Below are positions 1 through 9,579 of a DNA stretch of 64,000 bases, one piece after another. Each line of letters begins with the position of its first letter. The stretch's first letter is position 1. The notes beneath the pieces were generated by a model that searched no databases, had not been told where the DNA came from, and saw only the letters and a program-made list of their open reading frames with translations. Where the stretch lies: NCBI RefSeq assembly GCF_003284935.1, contig NZ_QMEV01000006.1:82782-146781 (forward strand). Direction: 5' to 3'. This stretch comes from Mycobacterium colombiense. GTDB taxonomy: Bacteria > Actinomycetota > Actinomycetes > Mycobacteriales > Mycobacteriaceae. Made by a program: the position numbers and the translations under genes.

Positions 1-2140
1 CCCGCTGCACCGTCTCCTCCAGATACACCCGGCGCAGGTCCGGGTGGATCACCCCGGCGGCCAAACGCGATGAGTCAAGCAGGTTTCCGACCAGGGCGGT
101 CAGCTGGTCGATCGACTCCTCGATGGTGGCCAGCAATTCGGCCGTGTCGGTGGGGGAGAAGGCGACGTCCTCGGCGCGCAGGCTGGAGACGGCGACCTTG
201 GCCGCCGCCAGCGGCGTCCGCAGGTCGTGGCTGACCGCCGACAACAGGGAGCGCCGCAGTTCGTCGGCCCGCACGATCGCCTCGGCACGGCTGGCTTCCT
301 CGGCGAGCTCACGCTGCCTGATCAAACCCGCGGCCTGCCTGGCCACCGCGCTGAGCACCCGCCGGTCGCGCGCGGACAGCTTCCTGCCCGCCAGCAGCAT
401 CCAGAACTCGTCATCGCCGACCTCGATGGCGGTGTCGGCGGAATCGATTGTCACACAAGGCTCGCGGCCCACGCACGCGACCACCTCGGTCTTCTTGCCG
501 CCGGCGCGCAATGTGTCGTCGGTCTCGCGCAGCATGCTGACCGTCCGCTGGGCGTAGGTCTCGCGCACCCGCTCGAGCAGCGTTTCCAGGTCCGCCCCGC
601 GCAGTACCGAACCGGCGAACAGGGTCAGCAGCTCGGCCTCCTGCGAAGCGCGCCGGGCCTCCCGGGTGCGTTGGGTCGCGCCATCGACCAGCACCGCGAC
701 CGCGACCGCGATCAGCAGCAGCACCAGTTCGGTAACCGCGGCGTCGGGTTCGGCGATGGTGAATGTATGCCGGGGCGCTGTCAAGAAGTAGTTCAGCAAC
801 AGGCTGGACGTCACCGCCGAGACCGCCGCCGGGGCAACGCCTCCCAGCAGACCGACCAGCAGCACCCCCACGAAGAACAGCGCGCTGTCTCCACTGGTGC
901 CCAAGTACGGGTCAAGCACCGTCACGATGACGGCGCAGATGACCGACGGCACGATCAGCGCCGCCAGCCATGAGGCGACCCGCCGCTCGCGGGGTGCCAG
1001 CGAGGACGCGCGGAAGCCGCGTTTGGATTCCTCGTGGGTGACCAGGTGCACGTCGATCTTTCCCGATAGTTCGACGATCCGCGGGCCGATCCCCTCCTCG
1101 AACAGCCGCGCCCAGCGCGACCGTCGCGAGGTGCCGATCACCAGCTGCGTGGCGTTCATCTCGCGGGCGAATTCGAGCAGGGCCGTGGGGACCTCGTCGC
1201 CGACCACGGTGTGCATCGACGCGTCCAGGCTGCTGGCCAGTTCCCTGATCTTGGCCATCCGCGACTCCGACAGACCGGCCAGGCCGTCACCGCGGATGAC
1301 GTGCACCACCATCAACTCGGCGGTCGACTTCGAGGCGATCCGGGAAGCGCGTCGTACCAGAGTTTCGGACTCGGGACCACCGGTGACCGCGACGACGACC
1401 CGTTCGCGGGCCTCCCACATGTCGGTGATCTTGTTCTCGGCCCGGTATTTGGCCAGCGCGGTGTCGACCTGGTCGGCGAGCCACAGCAGCGCCAATTCCC
1501 TTAGCGCGGTGAGGTTTCCACGGCGGAAGTAGTTGGACAGCGCGGCATCGATGCGGTCGGGGGCGTAGACATTGCCGTGGGATAACCTGCGCCGCAACGC
1601 TTCCGGCGTGATGTCGATGAGCTCGACCTGCGAGGCCTGGCGCACGATGAAGTCCGGTATGGTCTCCTTTTGCTCGATGCCGGTGATCTGCGCGACGACG
1701 TCGTTGAGGCTTTCCAGGTGCTGGACGTTGACCGTGGAGATCACGGTGATCCCGGCGTCCAGCAGTTCCTCGACGTCCTGCCATCGCTTGGGGTTCTTGC
1801 TGCCCGGCGTATTGGTGTGGGCGAGCTCGTCGACCAGCACGACCTGGGGGTGCCGGGCCAAAACGGCCGGCACGTCGAGTTCGGGGAAGCTACCGCCGCG
1901 ATATTCGACCTGGCGCGGCGGAATCACCTCGATGCCCTCAAGCAGCTCAGCGGTTTTCGTCCGTCCGTGGGTCTCCACCACGCCCGCCACCACATCGGTG
2001 CCGCGTTCCAGCCGCCGATGCGCTTCGCCCAGCATCGAGTACGTCTTGCCCACGCCCGGAGCCGCGCCGAGGTAGATGCGTAGCTCCCCGCGCTTGGGAT
2101 GGTGGTCGCGGAGGCCAACGTCGCTCACGTCAACCATCAT
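1..2140 (-). CDS. kdpD: KdpD sensor histidine kinase, 3' end cut by window edge
   Basis: Potassium and turgor sensor kinase of the KdpD/KdpE two-component system that controls the Kdp K+ pump. About 713 codons are visible. In order they give an N-terminal KdpD ATPase domain with Walker A GAAPGVGKT near residue 30, a Usp-like domain (about 250-370), four membrane segments (about 390-490), a GAF-like region, and the start of the dimerisation/phosphoacceptor domain with His638 in SHDLRTPLAA. The HATPase domain lies beyond base 1. Two adjacent ATG codons (2140 and 2137) are in frame behind the purine-rich GAAGGGGG, so the start is uncertain by one codon. It follows kdpC by 12 bases in the same orientation and is probably cotranscribed. 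kdpE is expected just outside the window. Confidence 0.95.
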   Translation of the reverse strand, partial: MMVDVSDVGLRDHHPKRGELRIYLGAAPGVGKTYSMLGEAHRRLERGTDVVAGVVETHGRTKTAELLEGIEVIPPRQVEYRGGSFPELDVPAVLARHPQVVLVDELAHTNTPGSKNPKRWQDVEELLDAGITVISTVNVQHLESLNDVVAQITGIEQKETIPDFIVRQASQVELIDITPEALRRRLSHGNVYAPDRIDAALSNYFRRGNLTALRELALLWLADQVDTALAKYRAENKITDMWEARERVVVAVTGGPESETLVRRASRIASKSTAELMVVHVIRGDGLAGLSESRMAKIRELASSLDASMHTVVGDEVPTALLEFAREMNATQLVIGTSRRSRWARLFEEGIGPRIVELSGKIDVHLVTHEESKRGFRASSLAPRERRVASWLAALIVPSVICAVIVTVLDPYLGTSGDSALFFVGVLLVGLLGGVAPAAVSAVTSSLLLNYFLTAPRHTFTIAEPDAAVTELVLLLIAVAVAVLVDGATQRTREARRASQEAELLTLFAGSVLRGADLETLLERVRETYAQRTVSMLRETDDTLRAGGKKTEVVACVGREPCVTIDSADTAIEVGDDEFWMLLAGRKLSARDRRVLSAVARQAAGLIRQRELAEEASRAEAIVRADELRRSLLSAVSHDLRTPLAAAKVAVSSLRAEDVAFSPTDTAELLATIEESIDQLTALVGNLLDSSRLAAGVIHPDLRRVYLEETVQR

Positions 2141-2152
2141 CCCCCTTCGGCG

Positions 2153-3076
2153 CTAGCTCGTGACCGGATACCGGTGGTCGAGTTGCAGATTTAGTTGCAG
2201 CACATTGACGCGCGGTTCACCGAAGAACCCGAGCCCGCGCCCGTTCCGGTTCTGCGCGACCACTTCACGGATCTGATCTGGGCTGACATGGCGAACTTTG
2301 GCCACCCGCGCCACCTGGAGCTCTGCGTAGGCGGGTGAGATGTTCGGATCCAGGCCGCTGGCGCTGGCGGTCACCGCGTCGGCCGGTACCGCCGGGACGG
2401 CCGGTGCGGCCCCACGCACCGGCATGATCTGCCCGATCGAATAGTCCTCGCCGTACTTGGCGCATTCGACGCGCACACCCTGGTAGATGGTGAGGAACGG
2501 GGCGGCCGTCGTCCCGCAGGGCTCGTTGACGCTGACCACCCGGGTCGCGTGGATGACGTTGCCCCGCGGGTCCCGCGGCCCGATCACCGAGAGCACCGCG
2601 CCCACGCCGCCGCCCGTGCAGAACGGACGCGACCCGTCGACGCCCTCCAGCTTCCCGACCGAGGCGCTGCGCGAGCACACCGTCGTCAATAGACTCGGTT
2701 TGAAGCCCGCGTCCGAAGCGGACTTTCCGGCCGCGAGTTGCGCCGGGTCGGCGGGAGTGTCGACGATGCTTTCCGGCCCCAGGTTGCTGCCGCCCGACGA
2801 CATGGGGTCATACCCGTTGCCGGCCGCCGACGGGCGGCTCTGGAAGTACTGCGGCAGCGCGTTGCCGCCGGGGTCGGCGAACGATTGGCCGATCAGTCTG
2901 CTGCCCACCGGCTTTCCGTCGGCGGTGAGAATCGACCCTTCGGCCTGGTCGCGCAACCCCGGGAACTGCGCGATCACCCAGATGAGCAGGGGATAGGCCG
3001 CGCCGGTGATCACTGTGAGCACCAGCAGCGTGCGCAATGCCGCCCAGTGCAGGCGGACGAAATTCGAGAACGTCAT
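2153..3076 (-). CDS. kdpC: KdpC subunit of K+-transporting ATPase, with large insert
   Basis: Single-span subunit that stabilises the KdpFABC high-affinity K+ pump. The N-terminal membrane helix (about 12-38), the RLIGQ..F and YFQSRPSA motifs (60-84), SGGSNLGPE (94-102), TASASGLDPNISPAYA (236-250) and the C-terminal NVLQLNL (about 291-297) are all recognisable KdpC landmarks. At 307 residues it is over 100 longer than E. coli KdpC. The extra length is one block at about residues 104-232, between SNLGPE and VTASASG, in the extracytoplasmic part; it holds four Cys (134, 153, 187, 205). The reading frame is unbroken, so this is an in-frame enlargement and not a frameshift. One base separates it from kdpB. 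Confidence 0.93.
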   Translation of the reverse strand: MTFSNFVRLHWAALRTLLVLTVITGAAYPLLIWVIAQFPGLRDQAEGSILTADGKPVGSRLIGQSFADPGGNALPQYFQSRPSAAGNGYDPMSSGGSNLGPESIVDTPADPAQLAAGKSASDAGFKPSLLTTVCSRSASVGKLEGVDGSRPFCTGGGVGAVLSVIGPRDPRGNVIHATRVVSVNEPCGTTAAPFLTIYQGVRVECAKYGEDYSIGQIMPVRGAAPAVPAVPADAVTASASGLDPNISPAYAELQVARVAKVRHVSPDQIREVVAQNRNGRGLGFFGEPRVNVLQLNLQLDHRYPVTS

Positions 3077-3077
3077 G

Positions 3078-5231
3078 TCAGGACATCCCTGGGATGAATT
3101 GGACGATCAGGTCGATCGCCTTGATTCCGACGAACGGGGCGACGATGCCACCGAGGCCATAGACATACAGGTTGCGGCTCAACAGCTTTGACGCGCTGCT
3201 CGGCGTGTACCGCACGCCACGCAGCGACAGCGGGATCAGCAGCACAATGATGATCGCGTTGAAGATGACCGCGGACAGGATCGCCGATTGCGGACTGTGC
3301 AGCCGCATCACGTTGAGCAGATCCAGGCCGGGAAACAGCGCGACGAACATCGCCGGGATGATCGCGAAGTACTTCGCGATGTCGTTGGCGATCGAGAAGG
3401 TGGTCAGCGCGCCCCGGGTGATCAGCAGCTGCTTGCCGATCTCGACGATCTCGATGAGTTTGGTGGGGTCGGAATCCAGATCGACCATGTTGCCGGCCTC
3501 TTTGGCGGCCGACGTGCCGGTGTTCATCGCCACACCGACGTCGGCTTGGGCCAGCGCGGGGGCGTCGTTGGTGCCGTCGCCCGTCATCGCGACCAGCTTG
3601 CCGCCCTCCTGCTCGCGCTTGATCAGGTCGAGCTTGTCCTCGGGCGTGGCCTCGGCCAAGAAGTCGTCCACGCCCGCCTCGTCGGCGATTGCCTTGGCGG
3701 TCAACGGGTTATCGCCGGTGATCATCACCGTGCGGATGCCCATCCGCCGCATCTCGTCGAACCGCTCGCGCATGCCCTGCTTGACGACGTCCTTGAGGTG
3801 GATGACCCCGAGTACCGCCGCACCGCCGTCGCGGCTTTCCCCGACGACCAGCGGTGTGCCGCCCCCGGCGGAGATGCCGTCCACGACCTGACCGAGCTGC
3901 GGGGGTACCTTGCCGCCCTGCGCGCGTACCCATTCCGCGACCGAGCTCGCCGCGCCCTTGCGCAGCAGGTGGCCGTCGAGGTCGACACCCGACATCCGGG
4001 TGGTGGCCGAGAACGTCACCCACTGGGCCTGGGACAGCTCGCCCGGTGTGCGCGCACGCAGCCCGAAGTGCTGCTTGGCGAACACGACAACCGAACGGCC
4101 CTCGGGTGTTTCGTCGGCAAGACTGGACAGCTGCGCGGCATCGGCCAGCTGCTCGGCGGAGACGCCGTCCAGCGGAATGAAGGCGGCGGCCTGCCGGTTA
4201 CCCAGCGTGATGGTGCCCGTCTTGTCCAGGAGCAGGGTGTTGACGTCGCCCGCGGCTTCCACCGCCCGCCCGGACATGGCGAGCACGTTGCGCTGCACCA
4301 GCCGGTCCATGCCTGCGATGCCGATGGCCGACAGCAGCGCGCCGATCGTCGTCGGGATCAGGCACACCAGCAACGACACCATCACGATGCCGGTGACGCC
4401 ACTTGCGTTGAGGGCCTGGCCATCCGGGACACCGGGGTTGTTCGCCTTGGAGTAGATCGCCAATGGCTGCAGGGTCGCGACGGCGAAGACGAAGATGATG
4501 GTCAGCGCGGCCAGCAGGATGTTCAGCGCGATCTCGTTGGGTGTCTTCTGCCGGTTGGCGCCCTCGACGAGCGCGATCATCCGGTCGATGAAGCTCTCCC
4601 CGGGCTTCTGGGTGATCCGCACGACGATGCGGTCGCTGAGCACGGTGGTGCCGCCGGTGACCGCCGACCGGTCACCGCCGGACTCGCGGATCACCGGGGC
4701 CGACTCGCCCGTGATGGCCGATTCATCCACCGACGCAATGCCTTCCACCACGTCACCGTCGCCCGGGATCACCTGGCCCGCCTCGACCACGACGACGTCA
4801 CCCTGCTGCAATTGCGGCGCGGCGACCGCTTCCTCCACCGCGGCGGCGCCGGGCGCCCAGTCCTTCAGGCGGCGGGCCAAGGTCTGGGTCTTGGCGCGGC
4901 GCAGCGTCTCGGCCTGGGCCTTGCCGCGGCCTTCGGCCACCGCTTCGGCCAGGTTGGCGAACAGCACCGTCAGCCATAGCCAGGTCACGGTCAGCCAGGC
5001 GAACCACGTCGGCTCGATGATCGCCAACGCCGTGCTCCACGCGGCGCCGATTTCCACGATGAGCATCACCGGGTTGCGCCACAGGGTGCGCGGGTCGAGC
5101 TTGCGCAGCGCGTCCGGGGTGGACTTCCACAGCATCTTCGGGTCGAGCAGGCCGCCCTGCACCCGTTTTCTGCCGGTCGGCGCGGCAGGGTTGGCCTGAC
5201 GCTCGGTCGGGTCGATCGCGGTCGCGGTCAT
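3078..5231 (-). CDS. kdpB: KdpB, P-type ATPase catalytic subunit
   Basis: ATP-hydrolysing subunit of the KdpFABC potassium pump in the cytoplasmic membrane. The 717 residues contain the phosphorylation motif DKTGT with Asp336, the actuator motif TGES, the hinge motif [15 protein letters not shown] and several membrane helices, matching normal KdpB length. The ATG at 5231 overlaps the TGA of kdpA by one base (TGATG), which indicates translational coupling and settles the start. The open frame continues upstream into kdpA, but that extension is an out-of-frame reading of kdpA. Confidence 0.97.
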   Translation of the reverse strand: MTATAIDPTERQANPAAPTGRKRVQGGLLDPKMLWKSTPDALRKLDPRTLWRNPVMLIVEIGAAWSTALAIIEPTWFAWLTVTWLWLTVLFANLAEAVAEGRGKAQAETLRRAKTQTLARRLKDWAPGAAAVEEAVAAPQLQQGDVVVVEAGQVIPGDGDVVEGIASVDESAITGESAPVIRESGGDRSAVTGGTTVLSDRIVVRITQKPGESFIDRMIALVEGANRQKTPNEIALNILLAALTIIFVFAVATLQPLAIYSKANNPGVPDGQALNASGVTGIVMVSLLVCLIPTTIGALLSAIGIAGMDRLVQRNVLAMSGRAVEAAGDVNTLLLDKTGTITLGNRQAAAFIPLDGVSAEQLADAAQLSSLADETPEGRSVVVFAKQHFGLRARTPGELSQAQWVTFSATTRMSGVDLDGHLLRKGAASSVAEWVRAQGGKVPPQLGQVVDGISAGGGTPLVVGESRDGGAAVLGVIHLKDVVKQGMRERFDEMRRMGIRTVMITGDNPLTAKAIADEAGVDDFLAEATPEDKLDLIKREQEGGKLVAMTGDGTNDAPALAQADVGVAMNTGTSAAKEAGNMVDLDSDPTKLIEIVEIGKQLLITRGALTTFSIANDIAKYFAIIPAMFVALFPGLDLLNVMRLHSPQSAILSAVIFNAIIIVLLIPLSLRGVRYTPSSASKLLSRNLYVYGLGGIVAPFVGIKAIDLIVQFIPGMS

Positions 5232-6901
5232 CAGTGGATTCCTTCGGCGAGCGGCCCGAGCGCGAGCATGGGCAAGAACGTGAGGGCTACGACAATCAAC
5301 GTGACGCCGGCGACCATGCCCACGAACTGCGGCCGGTGGGTGGGCAGGGTGCCCGCGGAGTCCGGTGTGCTGCCCTGCCGGGCCAGCGAGCCCGCCAACG
5401 CCAGGACGAGCACGATGGGCAGAAACCGGCCGAACGCCATGGCCAGGCCGAGAGCCGTGTTGTACCAGTCGGTGTTGACGCTCAGGCCCGCGAAGGCCGA
5501 CCCGTTGTTGTTGGCCGCCGAGGTGAACGCGTAGAGGACCTCGGAGAGCCCGTGCGGTCCGCCGTTGAGCATGCCGGCCCGTTCGCCCGGCAGCGCCATC
5601 GCGATCGCGGTGCCGGTCAGCACGATCAGCGGGGTGACCAGGAAATAGCTTGCGGCAAGCTTGATCTCGCGAGGGTTGATCTTCTTGCCGAGGTACTCCG
5701 GCGTGCGCCCGACCATCAGCCCGGCGACGAAGACGGTGATCACCGCCAGCATCAGGATGCCGTACAGGCCGGACCCGGTGCCGCCGGGGGCGACCTCGCC
5801 CAGCTGCATGTTGAACATCGCGATCATGCCGCCGAGGCTGGTGAGGGAGTCGTGGGTGGAGTCGACGGCGCCGGTGGAGGTCAGCGTGGTCGCTGCGGCG
5901 AACACCCCGGAATCGGTGACGCCGAAGCGCTGCTCGATCCCCTCCATCGACGCGCCGATCGAGGTCGGCACCGTGCCGTGGTGCTGCGCCTGGAACCACA
6001 GCATGAACGCCGTGCTGGTGGTGTAGAGCGTCGCCATCACGGCCGCAATCGCGAAGCCCTGCTTGGTGTTACCGACCATGCGCCCGAAGGTGCGTGGCAG
6101 CGAGAAGCCGATCACGAGGATCAGGAAGATCTCCAGCCAGTTGGTCCATACCGTCGGGTTCTCGAACGGATGCGCGGAGTTCGCGTTGTAGAAGCCGCCG
6201 CCGTTGGTGCCGAGCTCCTTGATCACTTCCTGGCTGGCCACCGGGCCGCCGGTGATGGTCTGCTGCGTCCCGTTGAGGGTGGTGACCACCTGGTCGTGTA
6301 GGTGGAAGTTCTGGCTCGCCCCGTCGGCCACCAGCAGGATCGCGCTGAGGACGGCGATGGGCAGCAGGATGCGCAGCGTTCCGCGCACCAGGTCCACCCA
6401 GAAGTTGCCCAGCTCGCCGGTGCGTCGGCGGGCAAAGCCGCGGACCAGCGCGACGGCCACCGCCATCCCGACGGCGGCCGACACGAAGTTCTGCACCGCC
6501 AGGCCGGCCATCTGCACCAGATGGCCCTGGGTGGATTCACCGGAGTAGGCCTGCCAGTTGGTGTTGCTGACGAAGCTGACCGCGGTGTTCCACGCCAGCG
6601 AGGGGGTCATCTTCGTCGCCGGATCGTGTAGATGCAACGGCAACTTGTCCTGCACGAGTTGAAATCCGAACAGGAACAGGATGCTGACCGACGAGAACGC
6701 CAGCACGCTTCGCGCGTATGCCCCCCAGGTCTGCTCCGCGCGCGCGTCGACACCGATCATCCGGTAGATCACCCGCTCGACGTGGAGATCTTTTTCCGAG
6801 GTGTACACGCGAAACATGTAGTCGCCGAACGGCACGTGCACGACCACGAGCGCGGCGACGAGAACGACGAAGAAAAGGACGCCGGCCGTTGTCGTGTTCA
6901 C
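5231..6901 (-). CDS. kdpA: KdpA, K+-translocating subunit
   Basis: Channel-like subunit that binds and moves K+ in the KdpFABC complex. The 556 residues are the usual KdpA length, with about ten membrane helices and four pore-loop motifs: [44 protein letters not shown] and [10 protein letters not shown]. The start is GTG at 6901, overlapping the TAG stop of kdpF by one base (TAGTG); kdpF, kdpA and kdpB are therefore chained by one-base overlaps. Confidence 0.97.
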   Translation of the reverse strand: MNTTTAGVLFFVVLVAALVVVHVPFGDYMFRVYTSEKDLHVERVIYRMIGVDARAEQTWGAYARSVLAFSSVSILFLFGFQLVQDKLPLHLHDPATKMTPSLAWNTAVSFVSNTNWQAYSGESTQGHLVQMAGLAVQNFVSAAVGMAVAVALVRGFARRRTGELGNFWVDLVRGTLRILLPIAVLSAILLVADGASQNFHLHDQVVTTLNGTQQTITGGPVASQEVIKELGTNGGGFYNANSAHPFENPTVWTNWLEIFLILVIGFSLPRTFGRMVGNTKQGFAIAAVMATLYTTSTAFMLWFQAQHHGTVPTSIGASMEGIEQRFGVTDSGVFAAATTLTSTGAVDSTHDSLTSLGGMIAMFNMQLGEVAPGGTGSGLYGILMLAVITVFVAGLMVGRTPEYLGKKINPREIKLAASYFLVTPLIVLTGTAIAMALPGERAGMLNGGPHGLSEVLYAFTSAANNNGSAFAGLSVNTDWYNTALGLAMAFGRFLPIVLVLALAGSLARQGSTPDSAGTLPTHRPQFVGMVAGVTLIVVALTFLPMLALGPLAEGIH

Positions 6902-6990
6902 TAGAACCTCTCCGGGAACAGCAGCGCACCCCCGAGGTAGAGCGCAATGAGGATGGAAAGCACCAGACCGACGGCGTTTTGGTAGTTCAC
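6901..6990 (-). CDS. kdpF: KdpF small subunit (29 residues)
   Basis: Tiny single-helix lipid-like stabiliser of the Kdp complex. From GTG 6990 it reads [20 protein letters not shown] and then ends GALLFPERF; the hydrophobic helix and the LLFPERF ending are typical of KdpF. The GTG start overlaps the TGA of the preceding 27-codon gene (GTGA), and its own stop overlaps the kdpA start. Too short for routine gene calling, but position and ending make it firm. Confidence 0.93.
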   Translation of the reverse strand: MNYQNAVGLVLSILIALYLGGALLFPERF

Positions 6991-7070
6991 AGCCGCTCGA
7001 CCAACTTCTGGGCCACGCCGAGTGCGGCGAACACCGCCACAGTCAGCACCACATACACCACCGCGCCCAT
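6987..7070 (-). CDS. Candidate 27-residue single-helix peptide coupled to kdpF
   Basis: A short ORF read from ATG 7070 to TGA 6987. It begins [18 protein letters not shown] and ends VAQKLVERL: one hydrophobic helix with a short basic/amphipathic tail. A Shine-Dalgarno GGAG lies five bases before the ATG, and the stop shares GTGA with the kdpF start, as coupled subunits do. I do not recognise a named family. Position as first gene of the kdp operon and the topology suggest a further small Kdp-associated membrane peptide or a coupling leader (inference). Confidence 0.6.
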   Translation of the reverse strand: MGAVVYVVLTVAVFAALGVAQKLVERL

Positions 7071-7273
7071 CTGTTCTCCGTCCCGTGCATGCATACGAAA
7101 GGACCTCGACGAGCACCCACCTGCCAAGGTCAGCTCGAAATTAGCGCCGGTGTCGTCCGCCGGGGCGTCCGGTTGACGGTTTCCTAACAGCGCGGCAGCG
7201 GCTCTTTACGGTTCCTTAACGGCCCGCCGAGCCGGTAAATGCGCAGACAAAGTGCGAGTAGGGGCCGGGGGAA
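7071..7273 (-). promoter_or_regulatory. kdp operon upstream region with paired direct repeats
   Basis: The space between the trcS stop and the first kdp small ORF must hold the kdp promoter if kdp is not only read through from trcRS. Two related boxes, GGTTTCCTAAC (7178-7188) and GGTTCCTTAAC (7210-7220), start 32 bp apart, close to three helical turns, as expected for response-regulator dimers. KdpE or TrcR are the obvious candidates, but neither consensus is certain enough to assign. Confidence 0.4.
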
Positions 7274-7287
7274 TTACCGGCTCGGCG
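7225..7287 (-). terminator. Perfect 14-bp inverted repeat spanning the trcS stop codon
   Basis: CGCCGAGCCGGTAA at 7225-7238 is the exact reverse complement of TTACCGGCTCGGCG at 7274-7287, separated by 35 bases. The second arm includes the trcS TAA and last codons. In the minus-strand transcript this forms a 14-bp stem with a long loop. There is no U-tract, so it could be a U-less terminator, an attenuator or a protein site between trcS and kdp. Confidence 0.55.
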
Positions 7288-8809
7288 CGGGGTGGGCCGG
7301 ATCGTCGATCAACGGCAGCCGTACCCGGAAAATCGTGCTGCCCTCGGTGGATTCGGCCGTGACCGACCCGTGATGGGCCTTGACAATCGAACTGACGATG
7401 GCCAGACCCAGCCCGTTGCCCGAGCCGTTGGATCTCGATTTGTCGGCCCGAACGAACCGCTCGAACAACCTCGGTAGCAGGTCCTCGTCGATGCCGGGGC
7501 CGTCGTCGGTGACGGTCAACTCCGCGTAGGGTGCTCCGGGACCGTCACGGCGGCAAGCGATTCCGGTCGTCACCGTGACCCCGGGCGGGGTGTGCACGCG
7601 GGCGTTGCCGAGTAGATTGCTGACCGCCTGATGTAACCGGGCGTGATCGCCGCGCACCCACACCGGCTCGTCGGGCAGTTCTTTGACCCAGTGGTGGGTT
7701 AACGCGGCCACCCTCGCGTCATTGACGGCGTTGCTGACCACCTCGGCCAAATCGACGTCCTCGGATTGCAGGTCTTGGCCTTCGCCCAGCCGGGACAGCA
7801 GGAGCAATTCGTCGACGAGCAAGGCCATCCGCCGGGCCTCCGACTCGATGCGGGCCAACGCGTATTCCGTGGTGGGCGGCAGCGCCGAACTGTCCTGGCG
7901 GGTCAGTTCGGCATAGCCCTGGATGGCGGCCAGCGGTGTGCGCAATTCGTGGCTGGCGTCGGTAATGAACTGGCGCATCCGCAGGTCGGACTCGACGCGA
8001 TGGGCGAGCGCGCTATCGACGTTGTCCAGCAAGCGATTCAGCGTGTGCCCGACGATGCCGACCTCGTTTTGCGGGTTGGTGTCCTGCGGCGGCACCCGGA
8101 CGCTGATGCGGTGGTCGTCGCCGGTGAGTTGCAGGGCGGCGACATCGGCGGCGATCGCCGCCAGCCGGCGCAGCGGACGAAGCGTGTAGCCGACCACCCA
8201 CACGGTGAGCCCGGCGGTGATCACCAACGCGGCCGCGGTGAGCACGGTGGTGGTGAGCTGTTTGCGCGCGATGATCCGGTCGGCGTGGCTCTGCGACACC
8301 CCGACCACGAGGACGTCGGACCCGACGACGGTGCTGTCGACGCGATGCGGCCCCAGCCGGCCGAGTGTTTCGGTGCGCGGCGGCCCGTCGCTCCATGATT
8401 GCGCTTGCAGGTCGCGGACGACGTCGGCCGGGGCGGGTTTCGGTTCGTCTTCGGAGAACACCGCCGATGCGATCACGGTGCCGTTGTGTAGTACGGCGAT
8501 GAGGTTGCCGGGGGTCTGGCCGGTGAACTCCAGCATCGCCTGGGAGATCGGCGGGGTGCCGGGATGCGACGAAACGTGTTCGCCGTTCTTGTATTTCGTG
8601 TACTGGTGGCTCAACGCGTCCAGGGATTCGGTGACATCGGCGTCGCTCATGATGTTGACGTAGCTGCGCAGGCTCAGCACCGAGACGATTCCGACCGTCA
8701 CCAGCACCACGCTGACCACGGCCAGCACCCCCAACAAGAGCTGGCGGCGCAGCGAGTGGGGAAACCACCGGGAAAAGCCCCGGGGGGCGGTGTCCCGGTC
8801 TCGGGTCAT
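7274..8809 (-). CDS. trcS: TrcS sensor histidine kinase
   Basis: Membrane histidine kinase partnering TrcR. The 511 residues (M. tuberculosis TrcS is 509 by memory) show a first membrane helix at about 22-44, an extracytoplasmic sensor region to about 185, a second helix at about 186-208, a HAMP linker, the H-box FITDASHELRTPLAA with His287, and HATPase motifs including DDGPGID and GNGLGLAIV near the C terminus. The ATG at 8809 overlaps the trcR stop by four bases (ATGA), so the two are translated together. Confidence 0.93.
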   Translation of the reverse strand: MTRDRDTAPRGFSRWFPHSLRRQLLLGVLAVVSVVLVTVGIVSVLSLRSYVNIMSDADVTESLDALSHQYTKYKNGEHVSSHPGTPPISQAMLEFTGQTPGNLIAVLHNGTVIASAVFSEDEPKPAPADVVRDLQAQSWSDGPPRTETLGRLGPHRVDSTVVGSDVLVVGVSQSHADRIIARKQLTTTVLTAAALVITAGLTVWVVGYTLRPLRRLAAIAADVAALQLTGDDHRISVRVPPQDTNPQNEVGIVGHTLNRLLDNVDSALAHRVESDLRMRQFITDASHELRTPLAAIQGYAELTRQDSSALPPTTEYALARIESEARRMALLVDELLLLSRLGEGQDLQSEDVDLAEVVSNAVNDARVAALTHHWVKELPDEPVWVRGDHARLHQAVSNLLGNARVHTPPGVTVTTGIACRRDGPGAPYAELTVTDDGPGIDEDLLPRLFERFVRADKSRSNGSGNGLGLAIVSSIVKAHHGSVTAESTEGSTIFRVRLPLIDDPAHPAPSR

Positions 8810-9579
8810 TCCGCCGGCCGAAGCATGTACCCCACCCCGCGCACGGTGTGGATCATCGGTTCGCGCCCGGAGTCGATCTTCTTTCGCAGGTACGAGATAT
8901 AGAGATCCACGATGCTGGTCCGTCCGGCGAAGTCGTAATTCCAGACGCGGTCCAGGATCTCGGTGCGGCTCAGTGCGCGGCGGGGATTGCGCATGAGGAA
9001 GCGCAGCAGCTCGAATTCGGTGGAGGACAGCGATATCTGGTCGCCGGCACGGGTGACCTCCCGGCTGGCGCTGTCGACCTTGAGGTCGCCGACTTTGAGG
9101 GTTTCGGCGCTCGGCGTGGGTTGCTGGCCGGACCGGCGTAACAACCCGCGCAGCCGGGCGACCAATTCCTCGAGGCTGAACGGTTTGGTCATGTAGTCGT
9201 CGGCGCCCGCGGTCAGACCGGTGACCCGGTCCATCACCGAGTCACGCGCGGTGAGGAACAGGGTGGGGGTGTAGGTGTCGGACTGGCGCACGCGCTCCAG
9301 GATCCGCAACCCGTCCACGTCGGGAAGCATGATGTCGAGGACGAGGACGTCGGGGCTGACGCGCTCGAACTTGGCCATGGCCTCGCGCCCGTTGTGGGCG
9401 ATGTCGACAACCCAGCCCTCGTAGTGCAGCGCCATCTTCACCAGATTGGTCAGCGCCGGCTCGTCGTCGACCAGCAAAACCCTGATGGGTGATCCGTCGG
9501 CGCGGGAGATCCTGGGCAGCTGCCCCAGGATCGCTTGGCGAGGGCGCTGCGCGCTGGAGTATCCCGGCATCACGGTCAT
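8806..9579 (-). CDS. trcR: TrcR response regulator, OmpR family
   Basis: DNA-binding response regulator. The receiver domain (about 32-145) has the acidic pair in LLVDDE, phospho-acceptor Asp82 in VLVLDIMLPD, and the conserved Lys in KPF; the C-terminal winged helix carries ELLRFLMRNP and VDLYISYLRKKI. Starting at ATG 9579 gives 257 residues, the remembered length of M. tuberculosis TrcR, with an upstream AGGA; an earlier in-frame ATG at 9597 would add six residues. TrcR of M. tuberculosis autoregulates and represses Rv1057, whose homologue is at 20009. Confidence 0.92.
   Translation of the reverse strand: MTVMPGYSSAQRPRQAILGQLPRISRADGSPIRVLLVDDEPALTNLVKMALHYEGWVVDIAHNGREAMAKFERVSPDVLVLDIMLPDVDGLRILERVRQSDTYTPTLFLTARDSVMDRVTGLTAGADDYMTKPFSLEELVARLRGLLRRSGQQPTPSAETLKVGDLKVDSASREVTRAGDQISLSSTEFELLRFLMRNPRRALSRTEILDRVWNYDFAGRTSIVDLYISYLRKKIDSGREPMIHTVRGVGYMLRPAE

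Noticed and set aside
5232..5999. Open frame extending kdpB upstream to make a 973-residue protein
   Set aside because: The extension reads kdpA out of frame and is Arg/His-rich nonsense; KdpB of normal length starts at 5231 with a stop-start overlap.
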